Positions 1 to 7,741 of a DNA stretch of 23,469 nucleotides are shown in pieces. This DNA comes from Dehalococcoidia bacterium UBA1151. GTDB taxonomy: Bacteria; Chloroflexota; Dehalococcoidia; Lucifugimonadales; Lucifugimonadaceae. The DNA lies in contig DBZV01000032.1 of assembly GCA_002311865.1 (NCBI GenBank), positions 1 through 23,469 of the forward strand, given 5' to 3'. Numbering within the stretch: the first letter of the stretch is position 1; each line of letters starts with the position of its first letter. Under the pieces are notes generated by a model. It was not told the DNA's origin and made no database searches. It was given only the letters and a program-made list of their open reading frames with translations. The position numbers were made by a program, and so were the translations under genes.

Positions 1-454
1 CAAACCTCCTGGCAAGCCGGGCATTTCGCTCCTGCTGCGAAACCCCTAGGTCCCCGAGCATTCGAACGCCCGCAGGCTCGGAGTTGGACCAGATGCACGA
101 GTGAAGACTTGGAAACACTCCTACACTCACGTCATCGCTCAACTGGTACTTCTCACCCCCCGCTGATGGAAGCAGTTGGTCCGCCGCCACGCCAGCTTCC
201 ATGAGCACACGCACCGTCTCGTGCGAGCCGATTATGTGCGCCCCTGTGTTCTTGGCGATCACATCAGCGCCAGCGATGTGATCCATGTGGCTGTGGCCAA
301 TGATCGCGAAATCAGCCTCGGTGATGTCCGCGGAGGTCGCGCCCACATCCGGTGCGCTGGACAGCCGGTCCATGAAGGTGTCAAGAAACACAATAAGGCC
401 GTTGTTATTTAGCCGGTAAGTCGTGCACCCAAACCAGTCGAGTGTGACCGTCAT
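1..454 (-). CDS. MBL-fold metallo-hydrolase, C-terminus cut by window edge
   Basis: The first 151 codons of a metallo-beta-lactamase-fold hydrolase are visible; the gene runs off the left edge. The translated N-terminus (MTVTLDWFGCTTYRL) leads into the zinc-binding motif HSHMDH at residues 54-59, the HxHxDH signature of the superfamily. The spacing resembles the UlaG-like/L-ascorbate-6-phosphate-lactonase-like branch, but substrate cannot be assigned. The ATG at 454 is preceded by GGAG about ten bases upstream. It lies 22 bp behind the flavin-dependent oxidoreductase stop, so the two are probably co-transcribed and may act on one small-molecule route (inference). No signal peptide is seen, so a cytoplasmic enzyme is likely. 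The fold is secure; specific function is unknown. Confidence 0.85.
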   Translation of the reverse strand, partial: MTVTLDWFGCTTYRLNNNGLIVFLDTFMDRLSSAPDVGATSADITEADFAIIGHSHMDHIAGADVIAKNTGAHIIGSHETVRVLMEAGVAADQLLPSAGGEKYQLSDDVSVGVFPSLHSCIWSNSEPAGVRMLGDLGVSQQERNARLARRF

Positions 455-476
455 TAGCTATTCTCCATATGCGAAT

Positions 477-1529
477 TTAGTCCGGGAAGTTGGGCATTAC
501 CTCTTCTGCGAACATCTGCATGCAGCGCAGACTTTTCTGCTGGTCCAGGCCTGCTTTGCCAAATGTTCCGCGGAGTGATTTGATACCTTTGGAGCGGAGT
601 ATTTCGATGCGCTCGCAGACCACTTCCGGGGTGCCTACGAGGGGAAGGATTCCTTCTTTGCGGGCCATCTCTGCGCCCACGTCCCTGTCTTTGTCGCGAT
701 CGGCCCAGTGCTGATAGCCCTTCGGGATTGTTCCCGACTTGCTCATTGGATTGCCCACGCGCCGGAACTCGGCGTCGATCTCGTCTTCCAGCCCCACGAG
801 GTCTGACTCTGCTTCTTCCATCGTTGGAGCAACGTAGATGTTCATGCCTGCGGGCAGGTCGATGTGCTCGTGCGGGTGGCCATAGTGTTCCATCCGCTCG
901 TGCCACAGCGCCATCACCTGCGGCACCTGCCCCATCACCGCCGTGGGCCCGCCAACCATGATCTCCAGCCCCTTCGATGCTGCGAAATCGACGCTCTCAG
1001 GGCTGGTGCTTACAGCGATGACCATGGGCAACGGCTTCTGGATGGGCTTCGGAATCACGTTGACATCTTCAATGTCTATGAATACACCTTTGTAGGTCAG
1101 CGGGCCGTCTTCCCAGGCCTTCTGGATGACGTCCAAATACTCTCGAAAACGCGGCCGAGCTGTTTCGATGTCGGTGCCCAGCGCGCGGAACTCCATCGCC
1201 TGGTAGCCGGATCCGATTCCCAGGGTGAACCTGCCGCCCGACAGGATGTCTATCGTCGCCGCTTCCTCAGCGACCATGATCGGGTTGTGCCATGGTAGGA
1301 CCACCACAGCACTCCCGATGCGAGCGTTCTTCGTTCGCTGGGCCACGTTGCCCAGCATGGCGAAGATGCCGGAGATGAGGCCGTGCCGAGAAAAGTGGTG
1401 CTCGCCTAGCCAGATCTCGTCCATGCCCAGCCGGTCGGCCAGTTCAATCTTCTCCATCGTGTCGGCAATGCTCTGCGGGATGGAAACTTCCGGATGCCAC
1501 CTGATGATCTCAAACTGGCCGAATTTCAT
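477..1529 (-). CDS. LLM-class flavin-dependent oxidoreductase (luciferase-like monooxygenase)
   Basis: A 350-residue protein of the bacterial luciferase-like TIM-barrel superfamily, whose members use FMN or F420 to oxidise or reduce small organic substrates. Hallmarks seen are an early GEHHF segment near residue 50, SAVVVLPWHNPIMVAEEAAT near 95, and the flavin/phosphate loop GIGSGYQAMEF near 125. Length is typical. An ATG exists 24 bases further upstream, but the ATG at 1529 is preferred: it begins MKFGQFEIIRW as in the family and has AGGA seven bases upstream. It is the first gene of a minus-strand pair with the MBL hydrolase and diverges from the SDR gene. Cofactor and substrate cannot be read from sequence; a monooxygenase role in degradation of recalcitrant organics is only a guess. 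Confidence 0.9.
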   Translation of the reverse strand: MKFGQFEIIRWHPEVSIPQSIADTMEKIELADRLGMDEIWLGEHHFSRHGLISGIFAMLGNVAQRTKNARIGSAVVVLPWHNPIMVAEEAATIDILSGGRFTLGIGSGYQAMEFRALGTDIETARPRFREYLDVIQKAWEDGPLTYKGVFIDIEDVNVIPKPIQKPLPMVIAVSTSPESVDFAASKGLEIMVGGPTAVMGQVPQVMALWHERMEHYGHPHEHIDLPAGMNIYVAPTMEEAESDLVGLEDEIDAEFRRVGNPMSKSGTIPKGYQHWADRDKDRDVGAEMARKEGILPLVGTPEVVCERIEILRSKGIKSLRGTFGKAGLDQQKSLRCMQMFAEEVMPNFPD

Positions 1530-1679
1530 CTCGATATCCTGTATCGCCCGCACCGGCGGGGCTGCTCATGACTTGTGCCGAACGCGCACTATAGCGCAGA
1601 AAAGCAGTAAGGTGGGCCACGCTTCGACCACATGCGGCCGGGCAAGGTGAAATGTAGTCGACGCTGGAGGCTGAATCCT

Positions 1680-2465
1680 ATGCGACTTGAGAACAAGACC
1701 GCGATCATCACCGGGGCAGCAAGCGGCATGGGGGCTGAGGAGGCGAGGGTCTTCTCCAGCGAAGGCGCCAGGGTTGTGGTCGCCGATCTATCGGACGATC
1801 TCGGCTACGGCGTTGTCAATGAGATCAAGCAGGCTGGCGGCGAGGCTCATTATGCCCACCTCGACGTCAGAAAAGAAGACGAATGGGCGTCCCTGGTGGA
1901 TGAGTCAATCGATAAGTTTGGCCCGATAGACATCCTGGTGAACAACGCCGGCCTCAGCTCGTCGTTTGTGCAGGATGATGATGATTTCGAGGCGTGGCAG
2001 CGTCTGATGGATGTGAACCTGAACGGCGTCTACCTGGGCTGCCGCGCGGTGCTCCCAGGCATGAAGGCGGCAGGCGGCGGATCGATCGTGAACATCTCGA
2101 GTATTTCTGGGTACGTGGGCAGCGCGGGCGGCCACCCCGGCTACTTCGCTTCAAAAGGCGGGGTGCGCATCTACACGAAGGCGATGGCGTTCAAGCACGG
2201 CCCGGATGGCATCAGGGTCAACTCCGTCCACCCTGGCGTAATGCCGCCCATGCGGACAGCCGCGCACTTCGGCGCCACCGGGCCGATTAGTCCACAGCTG
2301 CAGAGGCTTCTGGATATGACACCGCTGAAACGCCGTGGAGAGACAATCGACGTGGCGAAAGCAGTCCTGTTCATGGCCTCAGACGATGCCGCATTCATCA
2401 CCGGCACGGAGCTGATCGTAGACGGCGGAATGCTCTGCGGCTACGGCGGCTATCCGGAGGCGTAG
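1680..2465 (+). CDS. SDR-family NAD(P)-dependent oxidoreductase
   Basis: A 261-residue classical short-chain dehydrogenase/reductase. The dinucleotide motif TGAASGMG is at residues 11-18, the NNAG motif at 88-91, the catalytic serine within NISS near 141, and the YxxxK pair at Tyr155 and Lys159. Asp36 at the end of the second strand favours NAD(H) over NADP(H). The C-terminal segment ITGTELIVDGG is the usual cofactor and oligomer-interface region. The start at 1680 is chosen over one 48 bases upstream because GGAGG sits nine bases before it and the protein then begins directly with the Rossmann strand. It is transcribed alone, divergent from the flavin oxidoreductase and convergent with the HAD gene, whose stop lies eight bases away. 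Substrate is unknown; likely an alcohol/ketone interconversion. Confidence 0.93.
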   Translation: MRLENKTAIITGAASGMGAEEARVFSSEGARVVVADLSDDLGYGVVNEIKQAGGEAHYAHLDVRKEDEWASLVDESIDKFGPIDILVNNAGLSSSFVQDDDDFEAWQRLMDVNLNGVYLGCRAVLPGMKAAGGGSIVNISSISGYVGSAGGHPGYFASKGGVRIYTKAMAFKHGPDGIRVNSVHPGVMPPMRTAAHFGATGPISPQLQRLLDMTPLKRRGETIDVAKAVLFMASDDAAFITGTELIVDGGMLCGYGGYPEA

Positions 2466-2473
2466 GGTCGCCG

Positions 2474-3085
2474 CTACGTGGCTACGCCGAAACCGGCCAA
2501 CACACCCGCGAGCGACGTCGATGAATCTGCCAGGTTGTACACCGCTGCCTGGATTCCGACTGATTGCGCGGCCTCAATATTTTCCGGCCTGTCATCAATG
2601 AATACTGCCTGGGCAGGCCGTATTCCCAGATCGTTCAAGATGTGCGTGAAGTACGCCTCATCTGGCTTGGCATGGCCAATTTTGAACGAGCAGTACTCGC
2701 GATCGAACAACTCCCGAAAGCCAAGATTCTCTGACATGTAGTTCCCGCGGTATGAGTCCTGATTGGATGCCAGACAGACAGTAAATCCCAATCGCCGAAT
2801 CGACTTCACAACCTCGATGGCATCGTCGTCTACTTCGATCATGTTCCACAGTTCAAGTGCATCGTCCAGCGTGCCGGCGCAATCCCAGCGTTCCAACACA
2901 CTGGCAATCAGCGCAACCACGTCAGAGTCACCGGTAAGCGCCTTATATCCTGCTCCAAACAAGTCATTCGAAAACTCGGGCAGGCGATCTGTAGTCCCCC
3001 GTAGACGCACAAACGCATTCGGCCGATCAATGATGGCGTCCTGAATCACCCCGTCTGCATCCAGGAATACTGCCTTCACGCTCAC
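2474..3085 (-). CDS. HAD-superfamily hydrolase
   Basis: A roughly 203-residue haloacid-dehalogenase-type phosphatase. Motif I is LDADGV (nucleophile Asp9, acid/base Asp11), motif II is LASNQ, motif III is the Lys of KIGHAKPD, and motif IV is VFIDDRPEN; all four catalytic motifs are present, with an alpha-helical cap between I and II as in subfamily IA. I choose the GTG at 3085 because it overlaps the methyltransferase stop as GTGA, a translational-coupling arrangement; an ATG 24 bases upstream would add eight poorly conserved residues, and a second GTG lies at 3079. It is the last gene of the sulfatase-DinB-methyltransferase-HAD unit. It probably dephosphorylates a small metabolite in the cytoplasm; the substrate is unassignable. 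Confidence 0.88.
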   Translation of the reverse strand: MSVKAVFLDADGVIQDAIIDRPNAFVRLRGTTDRLPEFSNDLFGAGYKALTGDSDVVALIASVLERWDCAGTLDDALELWNMIEVDDDAIEVVKSIRRLGFTVCLASNQDSYRGNYMSENLGFRELFDREYCSFKIGHAKPDEAYFTHILNDLGIRPAQAVFIDDRPENIEAAQSVGIQAAVYNLADSSTSLAGVLAGFGVAT

Positions 3086-3729
3086 TCGGGCCGCCGCGCC
3101 ACGATCCACAGGTGAATCTCCTTCTCACCATCACTGTTCGGGGCGTCTGAGACCTCAACGCGATCAGACACAGATTCGAAACCCGCCGCGGTGATCAACC
3201 GTCGAGATGTATCGACGTCGAATCCGCTCCAATACATTGGAGCGCCGAACCAGTCATCGTCGTAGCTGCCTTCATCTTCAGTCGAGTTGAGAGTAGCCAC
3301 AAACAAGCCGCCCGGTTTGAGCCAGGAGTAGATCGAACGGAACAGCCCGCCGTGATGCTCCCGCGGAACGTGGATGATTGAGTAGAAAGCGGCGATCCCG
3401 TCGAATGTTCCATCCGGGAATTCCAGCGTGGTCATATCGGCGTGCATGAATGTTGGGCCAGAGACGTTCCGGCGGGCGCGCTCAATCTGACCAGCTGAGA
3501 AATCGACGCCCGTTACGTCGAACTTCTCCGCAAGATTGGCTGTCATCGGCAGTCCGTTGCCGCATCCCAATTCGAGTACGCTTCCGCCCGGGGTCACCTG
3601 GTCGATGAACAGGTTTTCGTAACGCGTAAATACCTCAGATGGGGCCGTTCGGTAATACTGAAAGTAGGCGTCGCCAACTTCGTCGTAACTCGCGGCGACC
3701 TGGGCGCTGGGATCAGTTTCGCTGCTCAC
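3082..3729 (-). CDS. Class I SAM-dependent methyltransferase
   Basis: A 215-residue Rossmann-fold methyltransferase. Motif I, VLELGCGNG, lies at about residues 51-59 and binds S-adenosylmethionine; it is followed by VTGVDFSAGQIERAR (motif II acidic residue) and MTTLEFPDGTFDGIAAFYSI (motifs III-IV). The pattern fits the Methyltransf_11/25-type small-molecule enzymes. Translation begins at a GTG (3729), six bases after the DinB-fold gene stop, with a purine-rich GAGAGCGAG stretch just upstream. Its 3' end overlaps the HAD gene start. The methyl acceptor is unknown. Confidence 0.9.
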   Translation of the reverse strand: MSSETDPSAQVAASYDEVGDAYFQYYRTAPSEVFTRYENLFIDQVTPGGSVLELGCGNGLPMTANLAEKFDVTGVDFSAGQIERARRNVSGPTFMHADMTTLEFPDGTFDGIAAFYSIIHVPREHHGGLFRSIYSWLKPGGLFVATLNSTEDEGSYDDDWFGAPMYWSGFDVDTSRRLITAAGFESVSDRVEVSDAPNSDGEKEIHLWIVARRPE

Positions 3730-3735
3730 TCGCTC

Positions 3736-4269
3736 TCAGCTACCCAGCTGTCGGTCAATCCCAATACGCTCCAGAATTCCACGCAAGTAGCGCGCCTGCC
3801 CCGCGTGTTGCGTGTTGTCAGATATGACGCTCACCAGCCGAACGCCAACCGTGAAGTGCGGATCATATGAAGTATCGATAACGCGCTCGATCTCAACTGC
3901 ATCGAGTGACTTGAAATACTCCTGGCTTCGATCGATCACTGCATTGTTCCAGGCGAGCAGCAACTCCGCGCTCTCTGGCCGAACCGCATCCACGTCCGCA
4001 ATCGTGTGACCGAATCCCACGTTTGAAGGGTCAGGCTCCATATCGAACTTCTCCGCCCATCCGTCCGCCACCCACGCCTGCTCGCGCCCTGCGATCTCAG
4101 AGACGTGACTGTCCTGAACACGTGAAAGGTGCCAGATCAGCCACGCAATTGAGTTGGCGGCAGGCTCAATTCGGTAGTAGATCTGCTCTGGACTCAGTCC
4201 TTCCGCAGACTGCTTGCACACCTGCCGAATTCGCTCGTATGCCTCTGAGAATATGTCTCGTTGTTCCAT
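3736..4269 (-). CDS. DinB-fold (DUF664/mycothiol-transferase-like) protein
   Basis: A 177-residue four-helix-bundle protein of the DinB/YfiT-like superfamily. Two of the usual metal-ligand histidines are visible: His47 in the helix AWLIWHLSR and His155 in DNTQHAGQARYLRG. Family members are metal-dependent thiol S-transferases (for mycothiol or bacillithiol) or damage-induced proteins; which applies here cannot be decided. The ATG is well supported by AGGAG six bases upstream. It lies 58 bp behind the sulfatase and 6 bp before the methyltransferase, so it is the second gene of a four-gene unit. A second, divergent DinB-fold gene lies at 7742-8227. Confidence 0.82.
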   Translation of the reverse strand: MEQRDIFSEAYERIRQVCKQSAEGLSPEQIYYRIEPAANSIAWLIWHLSRVQDSHVSEIAGREQAWVADGWAEKFDMEPDPSNVGFGHTIADVDAVRPESAELLLAWNNAVIDRSQEYFKSLDAVEIERVIDTSYDPHFTVGVRLVSVISDNTQHAGQARYLRGILERIGIDRQLGS

Positions 4270-4327
4270 GGGTATCTCCTGTTAAATGGGCGGGCGGGAT
4301 CCCGGCACCACATTTCGGGTGGGCTTC

Positions 4328-5788
4328 CTAAACCGCGGGCAACGTTACATCGTCTTCTACTTCGGCCTGCCATAGACGTAATCGGGATGCCATCTGCCGC
4401 ACCCTGTCTTTGTTTTCAGGTTCATCGAATACGTTCGTCAGCTCGTAGGGGTCGGTGTTCAGGTCGTACAGCTCGCACTGATCGCCCGGTGACAGGTTCA
4501 ATTTCCAGCGGTCCCCGGTAATGACTGACCGCCAGGGTACCGAAACCATGCGATTGATCGCGGGCGAGCCAAGATTTCGGTCGCCCATGCCGTTCCACTG
4601 GACAAACACATCGTTGTCGTCGAGATCGGAGGTGCCCTCGATAACCGGCATCAGACTCTTGCCCTGGAGATGCTCCGGAACGCATTCACCCATCATCTCC
4701 AGAATGGTCGGAACCATATCGACCAGGCCCACCGAGCCGGGAACGCGCTTACTTGCCACGCCCGGCAACTTCATCAGCAACGGAACCCGGGCAGCCTCTT
4801 CGTAGAGTGACCGCTTCTCCAACATGCCGTGATCACCTGCCATCTCACCATGCTCACTGGTGAAGATAATGATGGTGTTGTCGTACTGGCCACTCTCCCT
4901 CAGAGCGTCGATGATCTTGGCGATCTGGTTATCGACCAGCGTCACGTTGTCGAAATATTGAGCGCGTAGCTTGCGCCATCCTGCTTCAGTCGTGGTGTCG
5001 TGGACATCGCCGCCAGCCTCGCCCAATGGATTCAGCCCACCACCCATATAGTGATCGGCACGAAGCCGATTCACCAGCGAACCGCTCTCTGGCCGCTTCA
5101 GGAATCCCGGACCGACAGGAAGAGCTTCCGGGTCGTAAAGGCCGTTCAGAGGCCCGGTGTACGGTGGGTGCGGCTCAAAGAAGTTCACGAAGGCCAGAAA
5201 CGGTCGTTCTGAGTGCGCTGAGTTGGGATACCCACGTATGAACTCCGGTGCCACTTTGCCCAAAAAACCGGCCTGCGTCAGGTGCTCCGGCAGGTCAGCA
5301 CTCGCCACCCAGCCTTCATATGAGAGGGTTGGAGGTGGAGGCTCAACGCCATTCTCCCGCAGGTAGTGATTATAGTCGGCCTCAACACTTCGGTACTCAC
5401 GCTTGGTGAAGCGTGGACGATGGAAATCCTCAATGCTGACCCAGTGATCAAATCCGTGTTGGGGTATTGCGTCATCGCCCAGGTGCCATTTGCCCATGTG
5501 GGCGCAGTAGTAGACATCGGGCGCCAATTCAGCGATTGTCTGCGCGTCGCGAGGCAACGGAATGTTGTTCCGGTGCAGTCCGGTCGCCTGCGGGTACAGG
5601 CCAGTCATAATGGTGGCCCGCGAGGGCGTGCAAACCGGCTGGCTAACATATGCGTTCTTGAATACAACGCTCTCATCCGCAAGCGCATTCAGCGTGGGCG
5701 TCTGAATCCAATCGTTGCCGTAGCACGCCATCGTGTCCTGGCGCTGCTGATCGGTAAGGATAAAAAGAATATTCGGGCGATCTGACAA
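4328..5788 (-). CDS. Type I (formylglycine) sulfatase
   Basis: A 486-residue arylsulfatase/choline-sulfatase-like enzyme of the alkaline phosphatase superfamily. It opens with NILFILTDQQR (metal-binding Asp13-Gln14), carries the maturation motif CTPSR with Cys53 as the expected formylglycine precursor, then MGKWHLGD (Lys100, His102), and the second metal site TSEHGEMAGDHG with Glu312-His313 where Asp/Asn is more usual. It starts at a TTG codon supported by AGGAG eight bases upstream. There is no signal peptide, so it should act in the cytoplasm on an imported sulfate ester. No formylglycine-generating enzyme is encoded in the window. It is the first gene of a minus-strand four-gene unit. Substrate unknown. 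Confidence 0.93.
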   Translation of the reverse strand: MSDRPNILFILTDQQRQDTMACYGNDWIQTPTLNALADESVVFKNAYVSQPVCTPSRATIMTGLYPQATGLHRNNIPLPRDAQTIAELAPDVYYCAHMGKWHLGDDAIPQHGFDHWVSIEDFHRPRFTKREYRSVEADYNHYLRENGVEPPPPTLSYEGWVASADLPEHLTQAGFLGKVAPEFIRGYPNSAHSERPFLAFVNFFEPHPPYTGPLNGLYDPEALPVGPGFLKRPESGSLVNRLRADHYMGGGLNPLGEAGGDVHDTTTEAGWRKLRAQYFDNVTLVDNQIAKIIDALRESGQYDNTIIIFTSEHGEMAGDHGMLEKRSLYEEAARVPLLMKLPGVASKRVPGSVGLVDMVPTILEMMGECVPEHLQGKSLMPVIEGTSDLDDNDVFVQWNGMGDRNLGSPAINRMVSVPWRSVITGDRWKLNLSPGDQCELYDLNTDPYELTNVFDEPENKDRVRQMASRLRLWQAEVEDDVTLPAV

Positions 5789-5868
5789 CTATTCCACTCC
5801 TGATTGTTGGGGTGCCGGATGAGGTTACGGCATTGAGCCGGTGCGTCAATCGCTCTATCACCGATACG

Positions 5869-5900
5869 TATAATGCATTTCACATGCACTTCATGCATTC
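5869..5900 (+). promoter_or_regulatory. Toxin-antitoxin promoter -10 and triple direct-repeat operator
   Basis: A perfect TATAAT (5869-5874) lies about 45 bp before the antitoxin ATG, with no strong -35 at 17 bp spacing. Overlapping and following it are three copies of ATGCAYTY, at 5873-5880, 5884-5891 and 5893-5900. The first and third copies contain the palindrome ATGCAT. Ribbon-helix-helix antitoxins bind such repeats cooperatively, so this is a plausible autorepression site; that role is inferred. Confidence 0.6.
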
Positions 5901-5918
5901 TGCGTGTAGAATCGCGTT

Positions 5919-6161
5919 ATGCCAAAAGCGGTCCAAATAAGAAATGTACCGGATGATGTGCACCGCACGTTACGAGTGAGAGCAGCGGACGAAGGTATGT
6001 CTCTGTCCGAATATTTGCTCAAGGCGGTTACCCGAATGGCGAGTACACCAACGGTGGCGGAACTAATGGCCCGGGTTGAGTCCCGCAAACTGCCAAGTAT
6101 CACGACCCAAACAATTATTGATGCCGTAAAGGAAGGTCGCGATCGGGATTGGCCGTCCTAG
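5919..6161 (+). CDS. FitA/VapB-type ribbon-helix-helix antitoxin
   Basis: An 80-residue protein whose first 45 residues form a ribbon-helix-helix DNA-binding domain: strand KAVQIRNVPDD, then helices around VHRTLRVRAADEGMSLSEYL. The acidic/basic C-terminal tail, ending TIIDAVKEGRDRDWPS, is the kind of segment that wraps into the PIN toxin active site in FitAB-type pairs. Its stop overlaps the toxin start by 13 bases, indicating translational coupling. In the cell it should neutralise the toxin and repress its own promoter, probably through the ATGCAYTY repeats immediately upstream. FitA and VapB names are used loosely for this family; I am confident of the role, less of the subfamily. Confidence 0.88.
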   Translation: MPKAVQIRNVPDDVHRTLRVRAADEGMSLSEYLLKAVTRMASTPTVAELMARVESRKLPSITTQTIIDAVKEGRDRDWPS

Positions 6162-6541
6162 ACGCGTCCGCGGCCATTTTCGCGCTAGTCCGGAGTGAAA
6201 GTAGTTCCGCGCGAGCAAAACTTGGGGGCTACCAGGAGCTGTATTGCCCCCATCTCATCGATATTGAATATGTCAACGCACTGCGCAATCTAGTTCTGCG
6301 GGAAGACATTACCCTGGATGATGCGGAGATAGCTACACTAGACTTCATCGACCTCTCGATTACGAGATATCCCCACACAAGGCTAATCGATCGAATCTGG
6401 CAACTGAGACAAATAATAACGCCCTACGATGCGGCATATGTGGCCCTTGCTGAACTGCTTGAAACTCCGCTGATCACCTCGGACAGGCGACTCGCACGTG
6501 CCGCCACAGGGTTGGTCGAAATCGATCTCTTCGAAGACTGA
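6149..6541 (+). CDS. vapC: PIN-domain toxin ribonuclease, VapC/FitB family
   Basis: A 130-residue PIN-domain protein. The four conserved acidic residues that hold Mg/Mn ions are present: Asp5 (AVLDAS), Glu40 (DIEYVNAL), Asp94 (TPYDAAYVALAE) and Asp112 (TSDRRLA). VapC-family toxins cleave structured RNAs such as initiator tRNA or rRNA to halt growth; the target here is unknown. Translation begins at a TTG inside the end of the antitoxin gene; no other start fits the frame. GGAAGG lies about twelve bases upstream. A strong hairpin follows 60 bp downstream. All catalytic residues are intact, so the toxin is likely functional. Confidence 0.9.
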   Translation: MAVLDASAAIFALVRSESSSARAKLGGYQELYCPHLIDIEYVNALRNLVLREDITLDDAEIATLDFIDLSITRYPHTRLIDRIWQLRQIITPYDAAYVALAELLETPLITSDRRLARAATGLVEIDLFED

Positions 6542-6603
6542 CAAAAGCAGCGGTAATTTCGGCCAGATTGTAGGCAAAAATCAACCGTTCACATTCTCAA
6601 AAG

Positions 6604-6631
6604 GAAACGCCCCGATTGCTCGGGGCGTTTC
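6604..6631. terminator. GC-rich hairpin terminator between convergent genes
   Basis: A perfect 11-bp stem, GAAACGCCCCG pairing with CGGGGCGTTTC, encloses a six-base loop ATTGCT. It lies between the toxin gene (plus) and the DUF6941-type gene (minus), which converge. On the plus strand only three T residues end the stem; on the minus strand the continuation is TTTCCTTTTGAG, a better U-tract. It probably works as a bidirectional rho-independent terminator. Confidence 0.85.
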
Positions 6632-6789
6632 TGTGTGAAGAGGGGTATGCGGTTTTCTGTTATCCCGCTCCACATACCGGATGCGGAGATGCGGTGGAAG
6701 TTGGTTGGAGGGCCACTTCAATTAGTTAGGTGCAGCAAAGCCCTCAGGGATGCACGATCAGGCGCAAGGGGCCATGGGCAGCGACCGAA

Positions 6790-7236
6790 TCAGGATTGGC
6801 TGGCCGAATCAGCGTTGATTGGCATTGCGTTGAATATGCTGGCACCCAGATGCATGGAGTTTGCCCAGATCTGGAACTCATACTTCCCCTCTGCGGGAAT
6901 TGGTATCCGAGGGAAGGAAACGCCAACGTCCTGTGACGCCAGTCGGTCTGTGATGGTCATCCTGGCCGTTGCCTGCGCCAGTTTCTCACCGGTACTTACG
7001 CGCACAAACCGGATCTCAAGATCGTAGAGCCCGGACGCGTCTGAGAGCTTCAAATAGACAGACAGTGGACGCTGAGTTGGAAAATGTGCCGCTGACACCT
7101 GATTGAAAATACCGATCAGATTCCACTTGCCGGACGCCGGGTCGCGGGCCGCCAGATCGCACAACACTGGGCCGGTGAGCACCGGCCTGATCTGGCTGAG
7201 TTGTTGTTCGGAATCGTCGACGGATTGGTTGGTCAT
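6790..7236 (-). CDS. DUF6941-like hypothetical protein
   Basis: A 148-residue protein resembling the DUF6941 family, recognised from LCDLAARDPASGKWNLIGIF near the start, the middle strand pattern LYDLEIRFVRV, and the ending IPAEGKYEFQIWAN. These segments suggest a compact beta-sandwich; the family has no established function. I choose the ATG at 7236, giving MTNQSVDDSEQ, over the ATG at 7284, because the extra 16 residues look unlike the family; neither start has a good Shine-Dalgarno. It is a single gene on the minus strand, converging on the toxin gene with the hairpin terminator between. No transmembrane segment or signal peptide is seen. Confidence 0.72.
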   Translation of the reverse strand: MTNQSVDDSEQQLSQIRPVLTGPVLCDLAARDPASGKWNLIGIFNQVSAAHFPTQRPLSVYLKLSDASGLYDLEIRFVRVSTGEKLAQATARMTITDRLASQDVGVSFPRIPIPAEGKYEFQIWANSMHLGASIFNAMPINADSASQS

Positions 7237-7741
7237 GATTTCTAATAATGAGCCTACACGACGAATAGCCGGGCTATCGAGCATTCACCGCTGCGCGAGT
7301 TTGGGCCTCGACTGGTCCGATGTCCTTGGCCCTGAAAGCGCTAGTCACGTGCTCAACCCACATGTGCTGGTAGCCGAGGAAGGCATGCAATGACTGGCGG
7401 AGATTCGATTGCCCTTAGGCCCCGGCTAACACGGCGATGACCATCAAATATGCGTATGAAAGTATCTTTCCCATGGAGAACCATCCCTCGAGTCGGCGTC
7501 AGTGGCTTGGCCTGCCACCTGATCCACATTAGATGCAATAGTCCTTTGGGACCGTCTCCAGTGGCTCAGGCCCTAGGGGCCAATCGGTCAAACGGTCCGT
7601 CTTGGCAGGCCCATCTGCCTGAGGAATGCGCAGTCGCGCCGGCCGGTGGGCTTCATTTCGACATCGGTTAGTGGGTGGCTTTGGCGTGATCGTGCGACGA
7701 TCAGCGTTGCTATGGGTTTCCGCAGACTGTGAGGTGGGGCA
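7237..7741. other. About 500 bp without a recognisable gene
   Basis: No open frame here gives a convincing protein. Short frames exist (for example a 31-codon plus-strand peptide from the ATG at 7437), but none has a Shine-Dalgarno site or a recognisable family. No tRNA fold, long inverted repeat or tandem repeat was seen. The stretch must carry the promoters for the DUF6941-like gene (leftward) and the second DinB-fold gene (rightward), but I could not identify -10/-35 pairs with confidence. It may contain remnants of a decayed gene. Confidence 0.45.

Noticed and set aside
454..906. 150-codon minus-strand ORF overlapping the flavin oxidoreductase in another frame
   Set aside because: Arg/Pro/Gly-rich composition and no family resemblance; it is a frame-shadow of the real gene.
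6635..7027. 130-codon plus-strand ORF after the hairpin terminator
   Set aside because: Low-complexity look, no Shine-Dalgarno, and it overlaps the better-supported DUF6941-like gene on the other strand.
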